Source of the DNA: Anaerolineales bacterium
GTDB taxonomy: Bacteria; Chloroflexota; Anaerolineae; 4572-78; J111
Assembly: GCA_015075185.1 (NCBI GenBank)
Contig: JABTUW010000001.1
Span: 620,001 to 684,000 of the forward strand
DNA: 64,000 bases
Direction of reading: 5' to 3'
Under the pieces are notes generated by a model. The model had not been told where the DNA came from, did not search any database, and saw nothing but the letters and a program-made list of their open reading frames with translations. Each line of letters begins with the position of its first letter. Positions within the stretch are counted from its first letter, which is position 1. Of the stretch, positions 18,275-26,520 are shown piece by piece. Position numbers and translations under genes: made by a program.

Positions 18275-18509
18275 TCAAGCGAGTATTGTCACGGGATAGG
18301 GTTTTACCACAGAGGTCCCCTGGAAAAACTCGGAGTGGGGCACGGGCAAGACGTTGGGCCGATCAATCAACGTGGTCCCAATAAACTCTACCTTTTGTCC
18401 AGTGATAAGCTCAAAGGAGGGAAACTGGCCCAGGCGCCACTTGCTGCCCTGTAGATCCTGGGGCCTAATGTCGCCACAATTTCATATCCCATTTGCTCAC
18501 CACAGGCAT
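18275..18509 (-). pseudogene. Frameshifted small protein gene upstream of the HAD phosphatase
   Basis: An open minus-strand frame from 18481 to the stop at 18275 reads like protein (CGDIRPQDLQGSKWRLGQF, SFELITGQKVEFIG, RPNVLPVPHSEFF) but has no start. In the next frame an ATG at 18509 gives MPVVSKWDMKLWRH and runs to an early stop. Joining the two by a one-base shift gives about 78 residues. The family was not recognised. It sits 15 bases before the phosphatase gene, suggesting a former operon partner. Confidence 0.4.
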
Positions 18510-18630
18510 TTCCAGCAGGGAAACATCTGCCCGCCAAGTACAGTTACGCGGCCCTAAGTTATTCCCGGCGTAGGGTGCGCGCTTGGAGTATAGCACGACT
18601 CGGCCCTCGCTTCAATGTTCTAAAGCTTTT

Positions 18631-18873
18631 TCAATCATCCTGTCCGCCAATCTGCTGGATGAGCTTGGCGATGACGCCGTTCCAGCCGGTCTGATGGCTG
18701 GCCCCCAATCCAGCGCCGTTGTCGCCGTGGAAATATTCGTTAAACAGGATTAAATCGCGCCAGTGGAGGTCGGCCTGAAAGGGTTGCTGCCCGCCGTAGA
18801 TCGGCCGTCGCCCTTCCGCATTTCGCAGGAAGAGGTGCATCAGGCGTTGGTGTTCGGCAGTATTCATCGGCAT
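18631..18873 (-). pseudogene. C-terminal remnant of a GH63-like glucosidase
   Basis: Eighty residues match the end of large GH63/MGH1-type alpha-glucosidases. Visible patterns are [35 protein letters not shown] and [16 protein letters not shown], of which the last is close to the end of the catalytic barrel. The other 800 or so residues are gone. It nevertheless begins with an ATG and AAAGGAGA ten bases upstream, and its start overlaps the preceding small frame, so it may still be translated. Confidence 0.8.
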
Positions 18874-19019
18874 TGGTTAGATTCTCCTTTCTTTAAGGCA
18901 GCAAAGGCCAAGGTGCGCTCAATATAACTGCTCGTACCGGCAGCGCCATCAACCGCAACCGTCGTGAGCATGAAGACTTGCGCGGTTTCTTCCCAATGGG
19001 TCAAGCCTGGGAGCGTCAT
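18864..19019 (-). CDS. Small hypothetical protein, translationally coupled
   Basis: A 51-residue frame beginning [16 protein letters not shown] and containing [20 protein letters not shown]. Its ATG at 19019 overlaps the stop of the preceding gene as ATGA, and its own stop overlaps the start of the GH63 remnant by ten bases. No family was recognised. The double overlap argues that it is translated. Confidence 0.5.
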   Translation of the reverse strand: MTLPGLTHWEETAQVFMLTTVAVDGAAGTSSYIERTLAFAALKKGESNQCR

Positions 19020-19312
19020 GATCCCTTGCCCCACTGAGCGGCGATTTCTTGGGCGGTGTAATCAGCCCAGCCCAGTTTAGAGTTTTCCCGTTTGTAAACC
19101 TCATAATTTTCTGCCAGGAACCGGCTCAATCGCTCGACGGTCACGGGTGTTGGCAGTAGTTCTCCCAGACCATGCTGGATGGCATAGTCGACGTACCAGG
19201 CGGGCCATTCCTGGTCGTAAACGCCTTTGAGAACGGTCTGTTCAAAGTGATGGTGGGCTGAACCGGCTTGCGAAAGCAGCATTGCTATTTGGGTAATGTT
19301 ATTGATATCCAT
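19016..19312 (-). CDS. Conserved hypothetical protein (small helical family)
   Basis: A 98-residue acidic helical protein with the pattern GSAHHHFEQTVLKGVYDQ, EWPAWYVDYAIQHGLGELL and KLGWADYTAQEIAAQW. Proteins with this tryptophan/tyrosine spacing are familiar as uncharacterised bacterial proteins. AGGAG lies ten bases before the ATG at 19312, so the longer in-frame start at 19339 is rejected. It is the first of three overlapping small frames. Confidence 0.7.
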   Translation of the reverse strand: MDINNITQIAMLLSQAGSAHHHFEQTVLKGVYDQEWPAWYVDYAIQHGLGELLPTPVTVERLSRFLAENYEVYKRENSKLGWADYTAQEIAAQWGKGS

Positions 19313-19360
19313 GCCTTGTGCTCCTGGTAGGGTCCACAATACCCTTTGGACTCCTGATTT

Positions 19361-19600
19361 TCATTTGGGGGCGCAGATTTGGCCCTGGTATTCACCTTCG
19401 CCGCCAGCCACGGTAAAAGTTCCTACCGCCCGGAGAACGCCGGTAGCTCCGGTTAATTCCCTCGTCCCGCCCACCACGGTGTCAACCTCGCCAAACTCTC
19501 CGGCGCCGGTTGTTCTGAAAACAATCGCATCTTTGGTGAACAGATCGCCCTTTTCGGTGTGGATGACATTATCACCGGTTAAGGCAATTTCAAGATTAAA
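19361..19600 (-). pseudogene. C-terminal remnant of an allene-oxide-cyclase-like barrel protein
   Basis: About 80 residues ending in YQGQICAPK (stop at 19361) show the repeating beta pattern of small secreted barrel proteins (TGDNVIHTEKGDLFTKDAIV, GTRELTGATGVLRAVG, FTVAGGEGEYQG). Upstream the frame reads into unrelated sequence that leads the transposase remnant, so the 5' half was replaced, with a breakpoint near 19600. Confidence 0.6.
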
Positions 19601-19658
19601 AATAATCAACGATGTATGGTAAAGTGGATAGCAACATACGAAAAAGGAGCTATCCCCA

Positions 19659-19765
19659 ATGCAAATCAGTGAAGCTGAGAAAGAGATGTACATTGAAACG
19701 GCCAAACAACTCAAAGGTCACGCCAGACGCCTCTATATGGCCCGGGTGGTCAAAGTTCTAGGAGC
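19659..19765 (+). mobile_element. 5' remnant of a transposase (ISAzo13-like)
   Basis: Starting at an ATG with AAAGGAG nine bases upstream, the frame encodes EAEKEMYIETAKQLKGHARR and LYMARVVKVLGAGG. This is the conserved opening of an ISAzo13-like transposase. It then jumps to unrelated DNA. Only about 36 residues remain. The element's left end probably cut the neighbouring barrel-protein gene. Confidence 0.55.
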
Positions 19766-19769
19766 AGGC

Positions 19770-20296
19770 GGGGCATGGACGCCCTGGGGCGAGGCAGTGT
19801 CTCGCTGCATGATGATGGCCGCAGTAACGACGGTGCGGCCGGGGATGGATTGTTTGGTACGGTCTTAAGTGTTGCGCCGGGGACGCCGCCAGGCGAGGTT
19901 GCTCTGGTTGTCACCGCTCAAGACCAGGCCGGGCATAACGCCAACCTATCCCTGGGGGCTTTTGTGGCACTTGGTTCACCTGGCGGCAGTGTCCCGGCTG
20001 GCCTGGGCGCCGGAACGGCAGCAGGACCCAGCGTGCCGCTGCGCTGGAACGAGAACTCTGAGCCGGACCTGTGAGGCTACCGGCTGACCTATACGCCGGT
20101 GGGGGGAGGGACGCCGCTGAGCGTTGACATCGGTCCGGCCAATGCTACCTGGCTGTTGATTCCCAGGGCGGGCCAATGGCAGGTCACAGTCGCTGCCTAT
20201 GATGCCATGGGGCGGCTTAGCCCGGCCAGCGGTTCGGTCATCGTCACGACGAGTGTGGATGCTCCGCGGGTCTATTTGCCCCTAATCAGAAAGTAG
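19770..20296 (+). pseudogene. C-terminal part of a secreted Fn3-like surface protein with an in-frame stop
   Basis: No start exists: the frame emerges from the transposase remnant. It reads LFGTVLSVAPGTPPGEVA, VVTAQDQAGHNANLSLG and a fibronectin-type segment RWNENSEPDL. A TGA at 20072-20074 interrupts it, and the same frame continues GYRLTYTPVGGG, WQVTVAAYDAMGRLSP to VYLPLIRK. The TGA falls where the family normally has one residue before GYR. The Y-L-P-L-I tail matches secreted proteins of this group. Confidence 0.7.
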
Positions 20297-20438
20297 CCCT
20301 TTGTTTGTGGGGTGATGTCCATTCGGGTTGGGGATTGATGGCCTCGATAGCGGTGGTTGTTAACCCCGGTAGATCAAGATCGTTGAGGCTCTCGCACACC
20401 ATGCCTCCAGCAGTAAACCGAATGGCGCTTGTCGAGGC

Positions 20439-20831
20439 TCAAGTTTCACGTGTCTTGTTCACCCCGGCAGCAGGGATGTTGTGGTCTGTAAGCGCCACGC
20501 CATCACGCATTTCCTTAAGGTCAACCGATAAAGACAGGTGTTCATTCTCAAAACGATAGCCGAAAGTATCCTTCAGCACAGCCATGACCCGCCGTGTTGC
20601 GTTTTGCCGAGTTTCAAGAGGACGTCCCTCGCGGATTAAAAGATTGACGTGAACGAAAGCATAGCCTTCATCGCCATCAGCGATCCGATACTCGGTATGT
20701 CGAATGGCCCGGCTTTTGATTCCTTTCAGGTTGACAGCGCCTGTGGCCACTATTTCATCGTGCAGGCGTGCCAGGAGGCGTTGAACATCAAAGTTGAGGT
20801 TATCGGTGTACTCAAGCGTTAGATGTGGCAT
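20439..20831 (-). CDS. 5-carboxymethyl-2-hydroxymuconate isomerase-type tautomerase
   Basis: A 130-residue member of the CHMI (HpaF) family, which tautomerises muconate semialdehyde products of aromatic meta-cleavage. The start MPHLTLEYTDNL exposes Pro2, the catalytic base of the superfamily, once Met1 is removed. YRIADGDEGYAFVHVNLLI and GRPLETRQNATRRVM are typical family stretches. It lies 26 bases after the dioxygenase gene on the same strand and is the last gene of the catabolic run. The last residues (AGVNKTRET) are not conserved. Confidence 0.9.
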   Translation of the reverse strand: MPHLTLEYTDNLNFDVQRLLARLHDEIVATGAVNLKGIKSRAIRHTEYRIADGDEGYAFVHVNLLIREGRPLETRQNATRRVMAVLKDTFGYRFENEHLSLSVDLKEMRDGVALTDHNIPAAGVNKTRET

Positions 20832-20857
20832 AAGTCACTCCTTTACAAGCGTTTGAA

Positions 20858-21814
20858 TTATTCGACCGGCGGGGTGCCATACGTGTGGAAACTCTCGATC
20901 GTTTTCAGTCCCCACGCCTGGCCCTTCTTGCGGTCTGCCTCACTCCACTCTATTGTCTTCCAATCCGGCGCCACAATCAGGCGGGCCGTGGGATTGGCAA
21001 TCTCAAAGCGATTGCCGCCCGGCTCATACACGTACAGGAAAAAGGTTTGTTGAATGGCGTGTTTGTGCGGTCCTGTTTCAATAAATACCCCATGTTCCAA
21101 ACAAATATCGGCCGCCAGCAGCACTTCCTCACGGCTGTTGACTGCATACGTCATATGATGAAAGCGGCCAGGAACACCGGTGTGGTCTTCGACAATGGCC
21201 AACTCATACGTTTTATTGTTGACTGAAAACCAAAGCCCTTTGTCCGTGCCATCATCAAAGGTGATCACCTCGGTTAAACGTGCGCCCAACACCTCCGTGT
21301 GGAATTTACGGGTGGCCTTCATATCCACAGTGAGGATGTTGAGGTGATCAAAACGGCGCAGGTTGGCGCCCCGTCCCGGAAAGCGCGAGGCCTGATTCTT
21401 AAGCGCAGGTTTGTCTGTTTCCCCGGCCTGATACCATTCCGTTTCGTAATAAATCTCAACGTTGTGTCCATCCGGGGTGGTAAAACGGTACGCTGGCCCA
21501 TGTCCTAAATCACCGTCGGTCCAACCCTTACCCAGGCCTGTTGCCTCAATTGCCGCCACGCGCCGCTGCAACGCCTGGGGACTGCGGGCACGCCAGGCAT
21601 AATGACCCATGCCCGGCTGCCTGGCGGCAGTTAGCTTGAGGGTGTGATGCTCATAATCATCATAAGCCCGCAAATAGACTGAATCGCCTTGTTGGGTGGT
21701 GACACTCATGCCCATAATCTCGATGAAGAACCGCAGGCTCTCATTGGGTTTGGGTGTCAGTAACTCGACGTGGGCCAGGTGGGCTACATCATAAATGGGT
21801 TCTGGTAGTGGCAT
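20858..21814 (-). CDS. Extradiol ring-cleavage dioxygenase, two-domain VOC type (catechol 2,3-dioxygenase-like)
   Basis: A 318-residue type I extradiol dioxygenase that opens catecholic rings next to the hydroxyls using Fe(II) or Mn(II). Two vicinal-oxygen-chelate domains are visible: residues 7-120 (HLAHVELLTPKPNESLRFF) and 145-285. The predicted metal ligands are the histidine of FDHLNILTVD, the histidine of RFHHMTYAV and the glutamate of GGNRFEIANP. The ATG at 21814 has AAGGAGG six bases upstream; an extra 19-residue in-frame extension is rejected. It sits between the RraA-type aldolase and the isomerase, in line with a meta-cleavage pathway. The exact catechol is unknown. Confidence 0.92.
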   Translation of the reverse strand: MPLPEPIYDVAHLAHVELLTPKPNESLRFFIEIMGMSVTTQQGDSVYLRAYDDYEHHTLKLTAARQPGMGHYAWRARSPQALQRRVAAIEATGLGKGWTDGDLGHGPAYRFTTPDGHNVEIYYETEWYQAGETDKPALKNQASRFPGRGANLRRFDHLNILTVDMKATRKFHTEVLGARLTEVITFDDGTDKGLWFSVNNKTYELAIVEDHTGVPGRFHHMTYAVNSREEVLLAADICLEHGVFIETGPHKHAIQQTFFLYVYEPGGNRFEIANPTARLIVAPDWKTIEWSEADRKKGQAWGLKTIESFHTYGTPPVE

Positions 21815-21964
21815 AATTTCCTCCTTCGAAAATAAACCTGGAGTACAAACCTTGGTTTGCCAATAAACCAAAGCAAGCTTTGGCCTCCATTTTCATCATC
21901 GGTGGCGTGCCATAGGCTTGTGAACATTCCTTAATCAGCCGGTTGATTAGCCGGCCTGCTGGTG

Positions 21965-22591
21965 TTATTGTTTTTCTACGTACTCTCGCAGGCCGTGAAT
22001 ATCATACGAGGTCTCACCAGCTTGCAGCCGCGCTCGCAGGTGAGCTTCTTTTTCCAGCCTGGCTTCAGCTTTCGCCAGCACCTCCTCCAGCCGCCTCTGC
22101 GCAACACAGACAGCGCCATCATTGTCAAGCACAACAATATCCCCCGGGTTGATGGCGGTACCTCCAACTGTAACAGGCGTATTGAGCTGACCGATTTCCG
22201 TTTTTGTTGCGCCTTTCACGCGAATGTAGCGCGTCCAGATGGGTAATCCTAACGCCACCAACTCCTCTACATCTCGCACGGCAGCATCAACCAGTATCGC
22301 GGCAGCGCCTCGCACTTTGATCTGAGTAACCAGCAATTCACCAATCAAGGCGACCGGCTTGGGTTCGGGCATCGCCAGCACCAACACTTCTCCGGGCTGG
22401 ATTTGCTCAATAACGGCATGAACCATCAAGTTATCATCCTGCCCGCACATGACTGTGCGGGCAGGGCCGGCGACCCGGCTACCGGGCAAAAGTTGGACCA
22501 GCGGAAGGTCAATCAAACCTTCTCGGCTCGAAGCCTCGTAAACCGTGGCCACCCCGAGTTCTGCCAGCCGGGCATGTTGTTTATGGGTCAT
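21965..22591 (-). CDS. RraA/HMG-aldolase family protein (4-hydroxy-4-methyl-2-oxoglutarate aldolase or oxaloacetate decarboxylase)
   Basis: A 208-residue enzyme of the divalent-metal class II pyruvate aldolases related to LigK/GalC, which split the end product of protocatechuate or gallate meta-cleavage into pyruvate units. Typical stretches are TVYEASSREGLIDLPL near the N-terminus, AVIEQIQPGEVLVLAM, the catalytic GELLVTQIKVRGAAAILVDA with the expected arginine and aspartate, and NPGDIVVLDNDGAVCV. RraA-type RNase inhibitors share the fold, but the neighbours point to catabolism. It overlaps the GalB-like gene by four bases, a sign of coupling. Confidence 0.9.
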   Translation of the reverse strand: MTHKQHARLAELGVATVYEASSREGLIDLPLVQLLPGSRVAGPARTVMCGQDDNLMVHAVIEQIQPGEVLVLAMPEPKPVALIGELLVTQIKVRGAAAILVDAAVRDVEELVALGLPIWTRYIRVKGATKTEIGQLNTPVTVGGTAINPGDIVVLDNDGAVCVAQRRLEEVLAKAEARLEKEAHLRARLQAGETSYDIHGLREYVEKQ

Positions 22592-23304
22592 ACGCTGTTC
22601 ACCACCCAGGGAACCATCCGCTGCAACGCTTCGGCGTAGCGCACCGCTTGTTTGCCGGAAATACGGCGGGCATGGTTGCCACGCCGGGCAGCCAGTTCGG
22701 TGTAGTAATCTTTTAAGTAGCTTTGGGCTTCCATCACGGCCATAGCCTTTATCTTTTTCTCAATCACCGGAGTAATATCAACAAAAGTGTTGGGTACAAA
22801 CTCGCACAGTTCCGGCTGATGTGGCTCAAACAGATACCAATCGGGCGGGTTGATCGCTTTGAAGGCGCTGGCAACCCCGGCCCCGGCGGCTAAGAGACGT
22901 GCTCTTTGCACCGACTGATAGGCCACAGGGTGGTCGGGATTGAATGGGTCAACCGGCGTGTGCGTCAGAACTACACTGGGTGCTTCTTCTCGAAACACCT
23001 CAACCAATTGCGCCATCGCCACCTCTGTCATCGTCAGTGGATAATCCCCCAAATCTAAACAGCGAAATGTGGCCCCGACCACCTCGGCGGCTTCGACGGC
23101 CTGCTCGTGACGTATCCGTTTGACATTCTCCACCGTTTGGCCGGGTTCCTTCCACAGCTCGCCCGACTCTCCCCTCTCGCCATAGGAAAGGGCGATGACC
23201 ACCGCACTGCCCCCTTGGGCAGTCGTGACGGCGATAGTCCCGGCAGACCGCCAGACAAAATCAGCGGAATGTGCCCCAACCACTAGAAGTTTTTGACGAT
23301 TCAT
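22588..23304 (-). CDS. PIG-L family protein, GalB-like 4-oxalomesaconate hydratase
   Basis: A 238-residue zinc-dependent PIG-L/LmbE fold protein. The metal-binding motif near the N-terminus is GAHSADFVWRSAGTIA rather than the AHPDD of deacetylases. That variant is typical of GalB, which hydrates 4-oxalomesaconate in gallate breakdown. LSYGERGESGELWKEPG and LTHTPVDPFNPDHPVA carry further metal or catalytic histidines. It overlaps its neighbours by four bases on both sides, placing it in a coupled chain between the dehydrogenase and the aldolase. The hydratase role is inferred from motif and context. Confidence 0.88.
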   Translation of the reverse strand: MNRQKLLVVGAHSADFVWRSAGTIAVTTAQGGSAVVIALSYGERGESGELWKEPGQTVENVKRIRHEQAVEAAEVVGATFRCLDLGDYPLTMTEVAMAQLVEVFREEAPSVVLTHTPVDPFNPDHPVAYQSVQRARLLAAGAGVASAFKAINPPDWYLFEPHQPELCEFVPNTFVDITPVIEKKIKAMAVMEAQSYLKDYYTELAARRGNHARRISGKQAVRYAEALQRMVPWVVNSV

Positions 23305-24095
23305 TGGCCCTCCTCGATAGATTTTGACTGACCGGCCAGCGCTGCAAGCCGTTCAATGGTTGCCCTGGTTAGATAAGAGGCCACCCCAATTTCAGCCAGA
23401 AGGGCCGTGGCAGCTTCCATCTCGTGGATGCGCCGGGCGGCATGGGTTTGGCTGCCTTCCACAAAGCGGTCGATCAACGCTTCGTCTCGAATGACGGTCA
23501 GAAGCTGTTCTCTGGTCCAGGCTGTGCAATCAAGCTGTTCAGCCGCCTCAAGACATTCAATCACCACCGCGGCCACGCCTTTCATAAAAATGCTGCGCAC
23601 TAACTTGTAGGCGGCGGCGCTGCCCGCCGGCGCATCGAGCAGCGTCACCGGCATACCATACGGGGTTAGTAAGTCGTGAAACCGTTTGGCCCCCGGCCCC
23701 GCTGCCAGCGTGGGGGTCCATAACCCCCTTCCCGGTACGGGAGCCAGCAAGGCCACATCGGCAAACAAAGCGCCGCTTGGCCGCAGAATCTCGGCAATAT
23801 CACGCTTTACGCCCGGCGACGCAGTGTTGAGATCAGCATAAACCTGACCCTCGGCTAACATGGACAGGGCTGACCGGGCCACATCAGCCGCGATTGAAGC
23901 CAGGTTGACACTCAGGACAATGTCGGCGCTATTGACCGCTGCTTGATCGTTTGCGCTCAGGGTTACGCCGGGTGGAACCAGTTTAGGGTTTGGATCCCAG
24001 GCCTCTACGGTCAAGCCGGCCACCGCCAGGTCGGCCGCAATGGCGCTGCCCGCTTCGCCCAAACCCAGGATGGCTATTTTCATGGAGTCCCGCAT
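23301..24095 (-). CDS. NAD(P)-binding oxidoreductase with DUF1932 (6-phosphogluconate dehydrogenase-like)
   Basis: A 264-residue protein. The N-terminal Rossmann fold has the dinucleotide motif ILGLGEAGSAIAADLAVAG and the family stretch DLNTASPGVKRDIAEIL. The C-terminal DUF1932 helical domain includes GSAAAYKLVRSIFMKGVAAV, in which the lysine is a typical catalytic residue of beta-hydroxyacid dehydrogenases. Similar genes accompany GalB/LigK-type enzymes in aromatic clusters, where they are thought to oxidise a hydroxy- or oxo-acid intermediate. The start is uncertain between 24095 and the ATG at 24083, which sits closer to the conserved MKIAIL; neither has a strong site. Confidence 0.85.
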   Translation of the reverse strand: MRDSMKIAILGLGEAGSAIAADLAVAGLTVEAWDPNPKLVPPGVTLSANDQAAVNSADIVLSVNLASIAADVARSALSMLAEGQVYADLNTASPGVKRDIAEILRPSGALFADVALLAPVPGRGLWTPTLAAGPGAKRFHDLLTPYGMPVTLLDAPAGSAAAYKLVRSIFMKGVAAVVIECLEAAEQLDCTAWTREQLLTVIRDEALIDRFVEGSQTHAARRIHEMEAATALLAEIGVASYLTRATIERLAALAGQSKSIEEGQ

Positions 24096-24111
24096 TCATC
24101 ATTTTACCTAT

Positions 24112-24155
24112 GGGGATTCTCATCCCCAAATCGGGTTCGGAAACGAGAATTCCCC
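24112..24155 (-). terminator. Intercistronic hairpin after the substrate-binding protein gene
   Basis: GGGGATTCTC (24112-24121) and GAGAATTCCCC (24145-24155) form a long stem with one bulge, between the binding-protein stop and the dehydrogenase start. A short alternative hairpin GGGGATTCTCATCCCC also exists. Such structures often stabilise the binding-protein message and lower downstream transcription. Confidence 0.5.
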
Positions 24156-24185
24156 GTAAAAATTTACGTAGTCTTAAATAAACTG

Positions 24186-25484
24186 TTATCTCTCACTAAA
24201 TGCCGGGGCAGGATAGACAAAATCCGCGGTTTTGAAGTCTGCCGGCCAGACCAGCTCCGGCTTGCCGTTTTGGAATTGCAGCAGAGAAAAAGGAACTTTA
24301 CCCGTACCATCTTCGTTAAAGGACATATGTCCCATCACTGTCTCCATATCTGTGGCCGCAATCGCGTCTCGAATGGCGGCCCGCTCCAGCGTTCCGGCTT
24401 TTTCAATGCCATTAGCCAGAACTTGAACGGAGGCGTAAGCGGGGCCAACGATAGGATCAGACGGGCGTTCCATCATTTTTACGTGTTTGGCATTAAGTTC
24501 TTCGACGCCCGGATACTTCAGGGCGTTGCTCCAACCCGGAGCCAGCAGCACATAGTCACCGCCACTGCCCAAGGACTCTTTCCAGGTGGGCACATCGGGC
24601 GCGCGAATAAAGAACGAGGCCTTGGGGGTGTAGCCCAGTTCGCCCATTTGTTTGTAGATAGTTATGCCATCGGGGGGACCGGGCAGCGCCAGCAATAGTT
24701 CAACATCGGTCTCTTTAGCTTTCAGGATAAGATCGGTAAAATCCTGGCTGCCAGGAGCATACTCCTCGTATACTACCACCTCGTACCCGGCTTTTTTGGC
24801 CTCTTCCCGCCAGAGACCGCCTAACTCCACACCCCAATCGGTTTGCTCCTGCAAAATACCGACCCGTTTGGGGCGTTCGCCTCCGGGCAAGGTGTTAAAA
24901 AATTCAAACGTGCCGGAAGCGATGCCCGGCGATTTAATAAACGGGGAGAATAGGTATTTGTAACCTTGCTGATGAACTTTCCAGAGGGCAAAAGCTACGC
25001 CCAGATAGGGAACCTGGTTCTTTTCGGCGATGGCTGCTGCCGCAGCATGCAGGCTGCTGCCAAAGCCACCCAGGTATGCTACCACTTTGTTATCGGTGTA
25101 GAGGGTTTCCAGATGGCTCACCGTTTTGCTGGGGTCCGACTCGTCATCAAGAATATTAAGTTTTAAGGGAATTTTGGCGTTATACTCTTTGACAAACACG
25201 CCACCAGCGGCATTAATATCTTCAATAGCCATTTTGTAGCCGCGTTCTACCTGAGCGCCGCCGCCGGCAAATGGGCCGGTCAGGGGGATCACCGCGCCAA
25301 TTTCAATGGCTTTCGGAGCAGCGGGAGCTGCTGCGGCCTCGTTCTCGGAACTGGCTGCTTCTTCCTGGCTGTTGCTTTTTTCTGCGGGGGGTTGGGCCGG
25401 CGCCGGGGCTTGGGCCACCCCACAGCCCACTGCCAGCAATGCCATGATTATGGCGACCAAAATTAATAGACCTCTTTGTTTCAT
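24186..25484 (-). CDS. livK: ABC importer substrate-binding lipoprotein, Liv/aromatic type (peripla_BP_6)
   Basis: A 432-residue extracytoplasmic receptor. The signal peptide LLILVAIIMALLAVGC ends in a lipobox cysteine at about residue 21, followed by a Pro/Ala/Glu linker. The mature part begins IEIGAVIPLTGPFAGGGAQ, the hallmark of type I branched-chain amino acid or aromatic-acid receptors. GFGSSLHAAAAAIAEKNQVP and RVGILQEQTDWG are family patterns. The ATG at 25484 follows GAGGAGG by seven bases. With four other importer genes upstream and ring-cleavage genes downstream, the ligand is more likely an aromatic acid than an amino acid; this is inference. Confidence 0.92.
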   Translation of the reverse strand: MKQRGLLILVAIIMALLAVGCGVAQAPAPAQPPAEKSNSQEEAASSENEAAAAPAAPKAIEIGAVIPLTGPFAGGGAQVERGYKMAIEDINAAGGVFVKEYNAKIPLKLNILDDESDPSKTVSHLETLYTDNKVVAYLGGFGSSLHAAAAAIAEKNQVPYLGVAFALWKVHQQGYKYLFSPFIKSPGIASGTFEFFNTLPGGERPKRVGILQEQTDWGVELGGLWREEAKKAGYEVVVYEEYAPGSQDFTDLILKAKETDVELLLALPGPPDGITIYKQMGELGYTPKASFFIRAPDVPTWKESLGSGGDYVLLAPGWSNALKYPGVEELNAKHVKMMERPSDPIVGPAYASVQVLANGIEKAGTLERAAIRDAIAATDMETVMGHMSFNEDGTGKVPFSLLQFQNGKPELVWPADFKTADFVYPAPAFSER

Positions 25485-25596
25485 CGGTATCCTCCTCATT
25501 GATTTAAATTGATTGATAGAAAATATTTATTTTTAGCCTGTGTGAGTTTGCCCGCACCCCCGATTATCGCATGGCAAACCACAAAAGCATTACTGC

Positions 25597-26520
25597 TCAG
25601 GTTGAGCGGAAAACCCGGATCAAAAAACGATCCCATATCTCCATCAAGCCACCCGGTAAAATCAGCACTACCAAAATAAACAGCACGCCAAAGATAATCT
25701 GGTGAAAGTTAGTCACATTTGTGGCCAAAACATCTCTAATTATTACAAAAAAAATCGCGCCTAATAGGGGACCCACCACGGTGCCTACTCCGCCTACAAA
25801 CGTTACCAGGACGGCATCAAAGGTCCAGACAGGGATAAAGGTAAATTGGTAGTAGTAGCTCACATGGAAGTAGGCAAAGGTACTGCCGGTAACGCCCGCC
25901 AGAAAAGCACTCAAGACAAAGGCCGACATTTTGTGTCGAAACGCATTGACGCCAATGGCCTGGGCGGCATCCTCGTCCTCACGGACACTCATCATGCCCA
26001 GGCCGAGTTTAGTCTGGGTTAGCCAGTAGGCCGTCGCGACAATAACAACCAATACACCCAAGGCCAGGTAGTATCTTGGCGTCAGTTCATAGTTGATAAG
26101 TTGAGGGCCAAGCAAAGCCGAAGTCCCAGGCAGCACGTTGCTGACCGTTATAAAGAATGCCTGGGCCAGAGCCAAGGTGCCAATGGCAAAATAGGTGCCG
26201 CGCAAACGAAGCGCCGGAAAACCGATGATCATCGCCAAGAGAGTGGCGACCAGCCCGCCGGCCAGAAAGCTAAGAAAGAGGGGATATTCATTCATCCACA
26301 TCAGACGGGTAGTTAACGCGCCCAGGCCAAAGAAAGCGGCGTGACCCAGATTGATTTGGCCGGCAAAACCACCCAGAATATTCCAGCTAGAAGCCAGGGC
26401 AGCCACGATGAATAACTGAATGAGAATGGTCAGCAGCTTATTATTGCCAAATGGCAGGTGGGGTATAGCCAGTAACGCCACCACAATGATGCCGACCACA
26501 AGCCATCTTGCGTATTTCAC
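25597..26520 (-). CDS. livM: ABC importer permease, LivM type
   Basis: A 307-residue permease with about nine hydrophobic segments and the LivM signature GFAGQINLGHAAFFGLGAL. A cytoplasmic coupling region reads SVREDEDAAQAIGVNAFRHK. The GTG start at 26520 overlaps the stop of the LivH gene by four bases. The protein pairs with LivH to form the membrane channel. Confidence 0.93.
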   Translation of the reverse strand: MKYARWLVVGIIVVALLAIPHLPFGNNKLLTILIQLFIVAALASSWNILGGFAGQINLGHAAFFGLGALTTRLMWMNEYPLFLSFLAGGLVATLLAMIIGFPALRLRGTYFAIGTLALAQAFFITVSNVLPGTSALLGPQLINYELTPRYYLALGVLVVIVATAYWLTQTKLGLGMMSVREDEDAAQAIGVNAFRHKMSAFVLSAFLAGVTGSTFAYFHVSYYYQFTFIPVWTFDAVLVTFVGGVGTVVGPLLGAIFFVIIRDVLATNVTNFHQIIFGVLFILVVLILPGGLMEIWDRFLIRVFRST

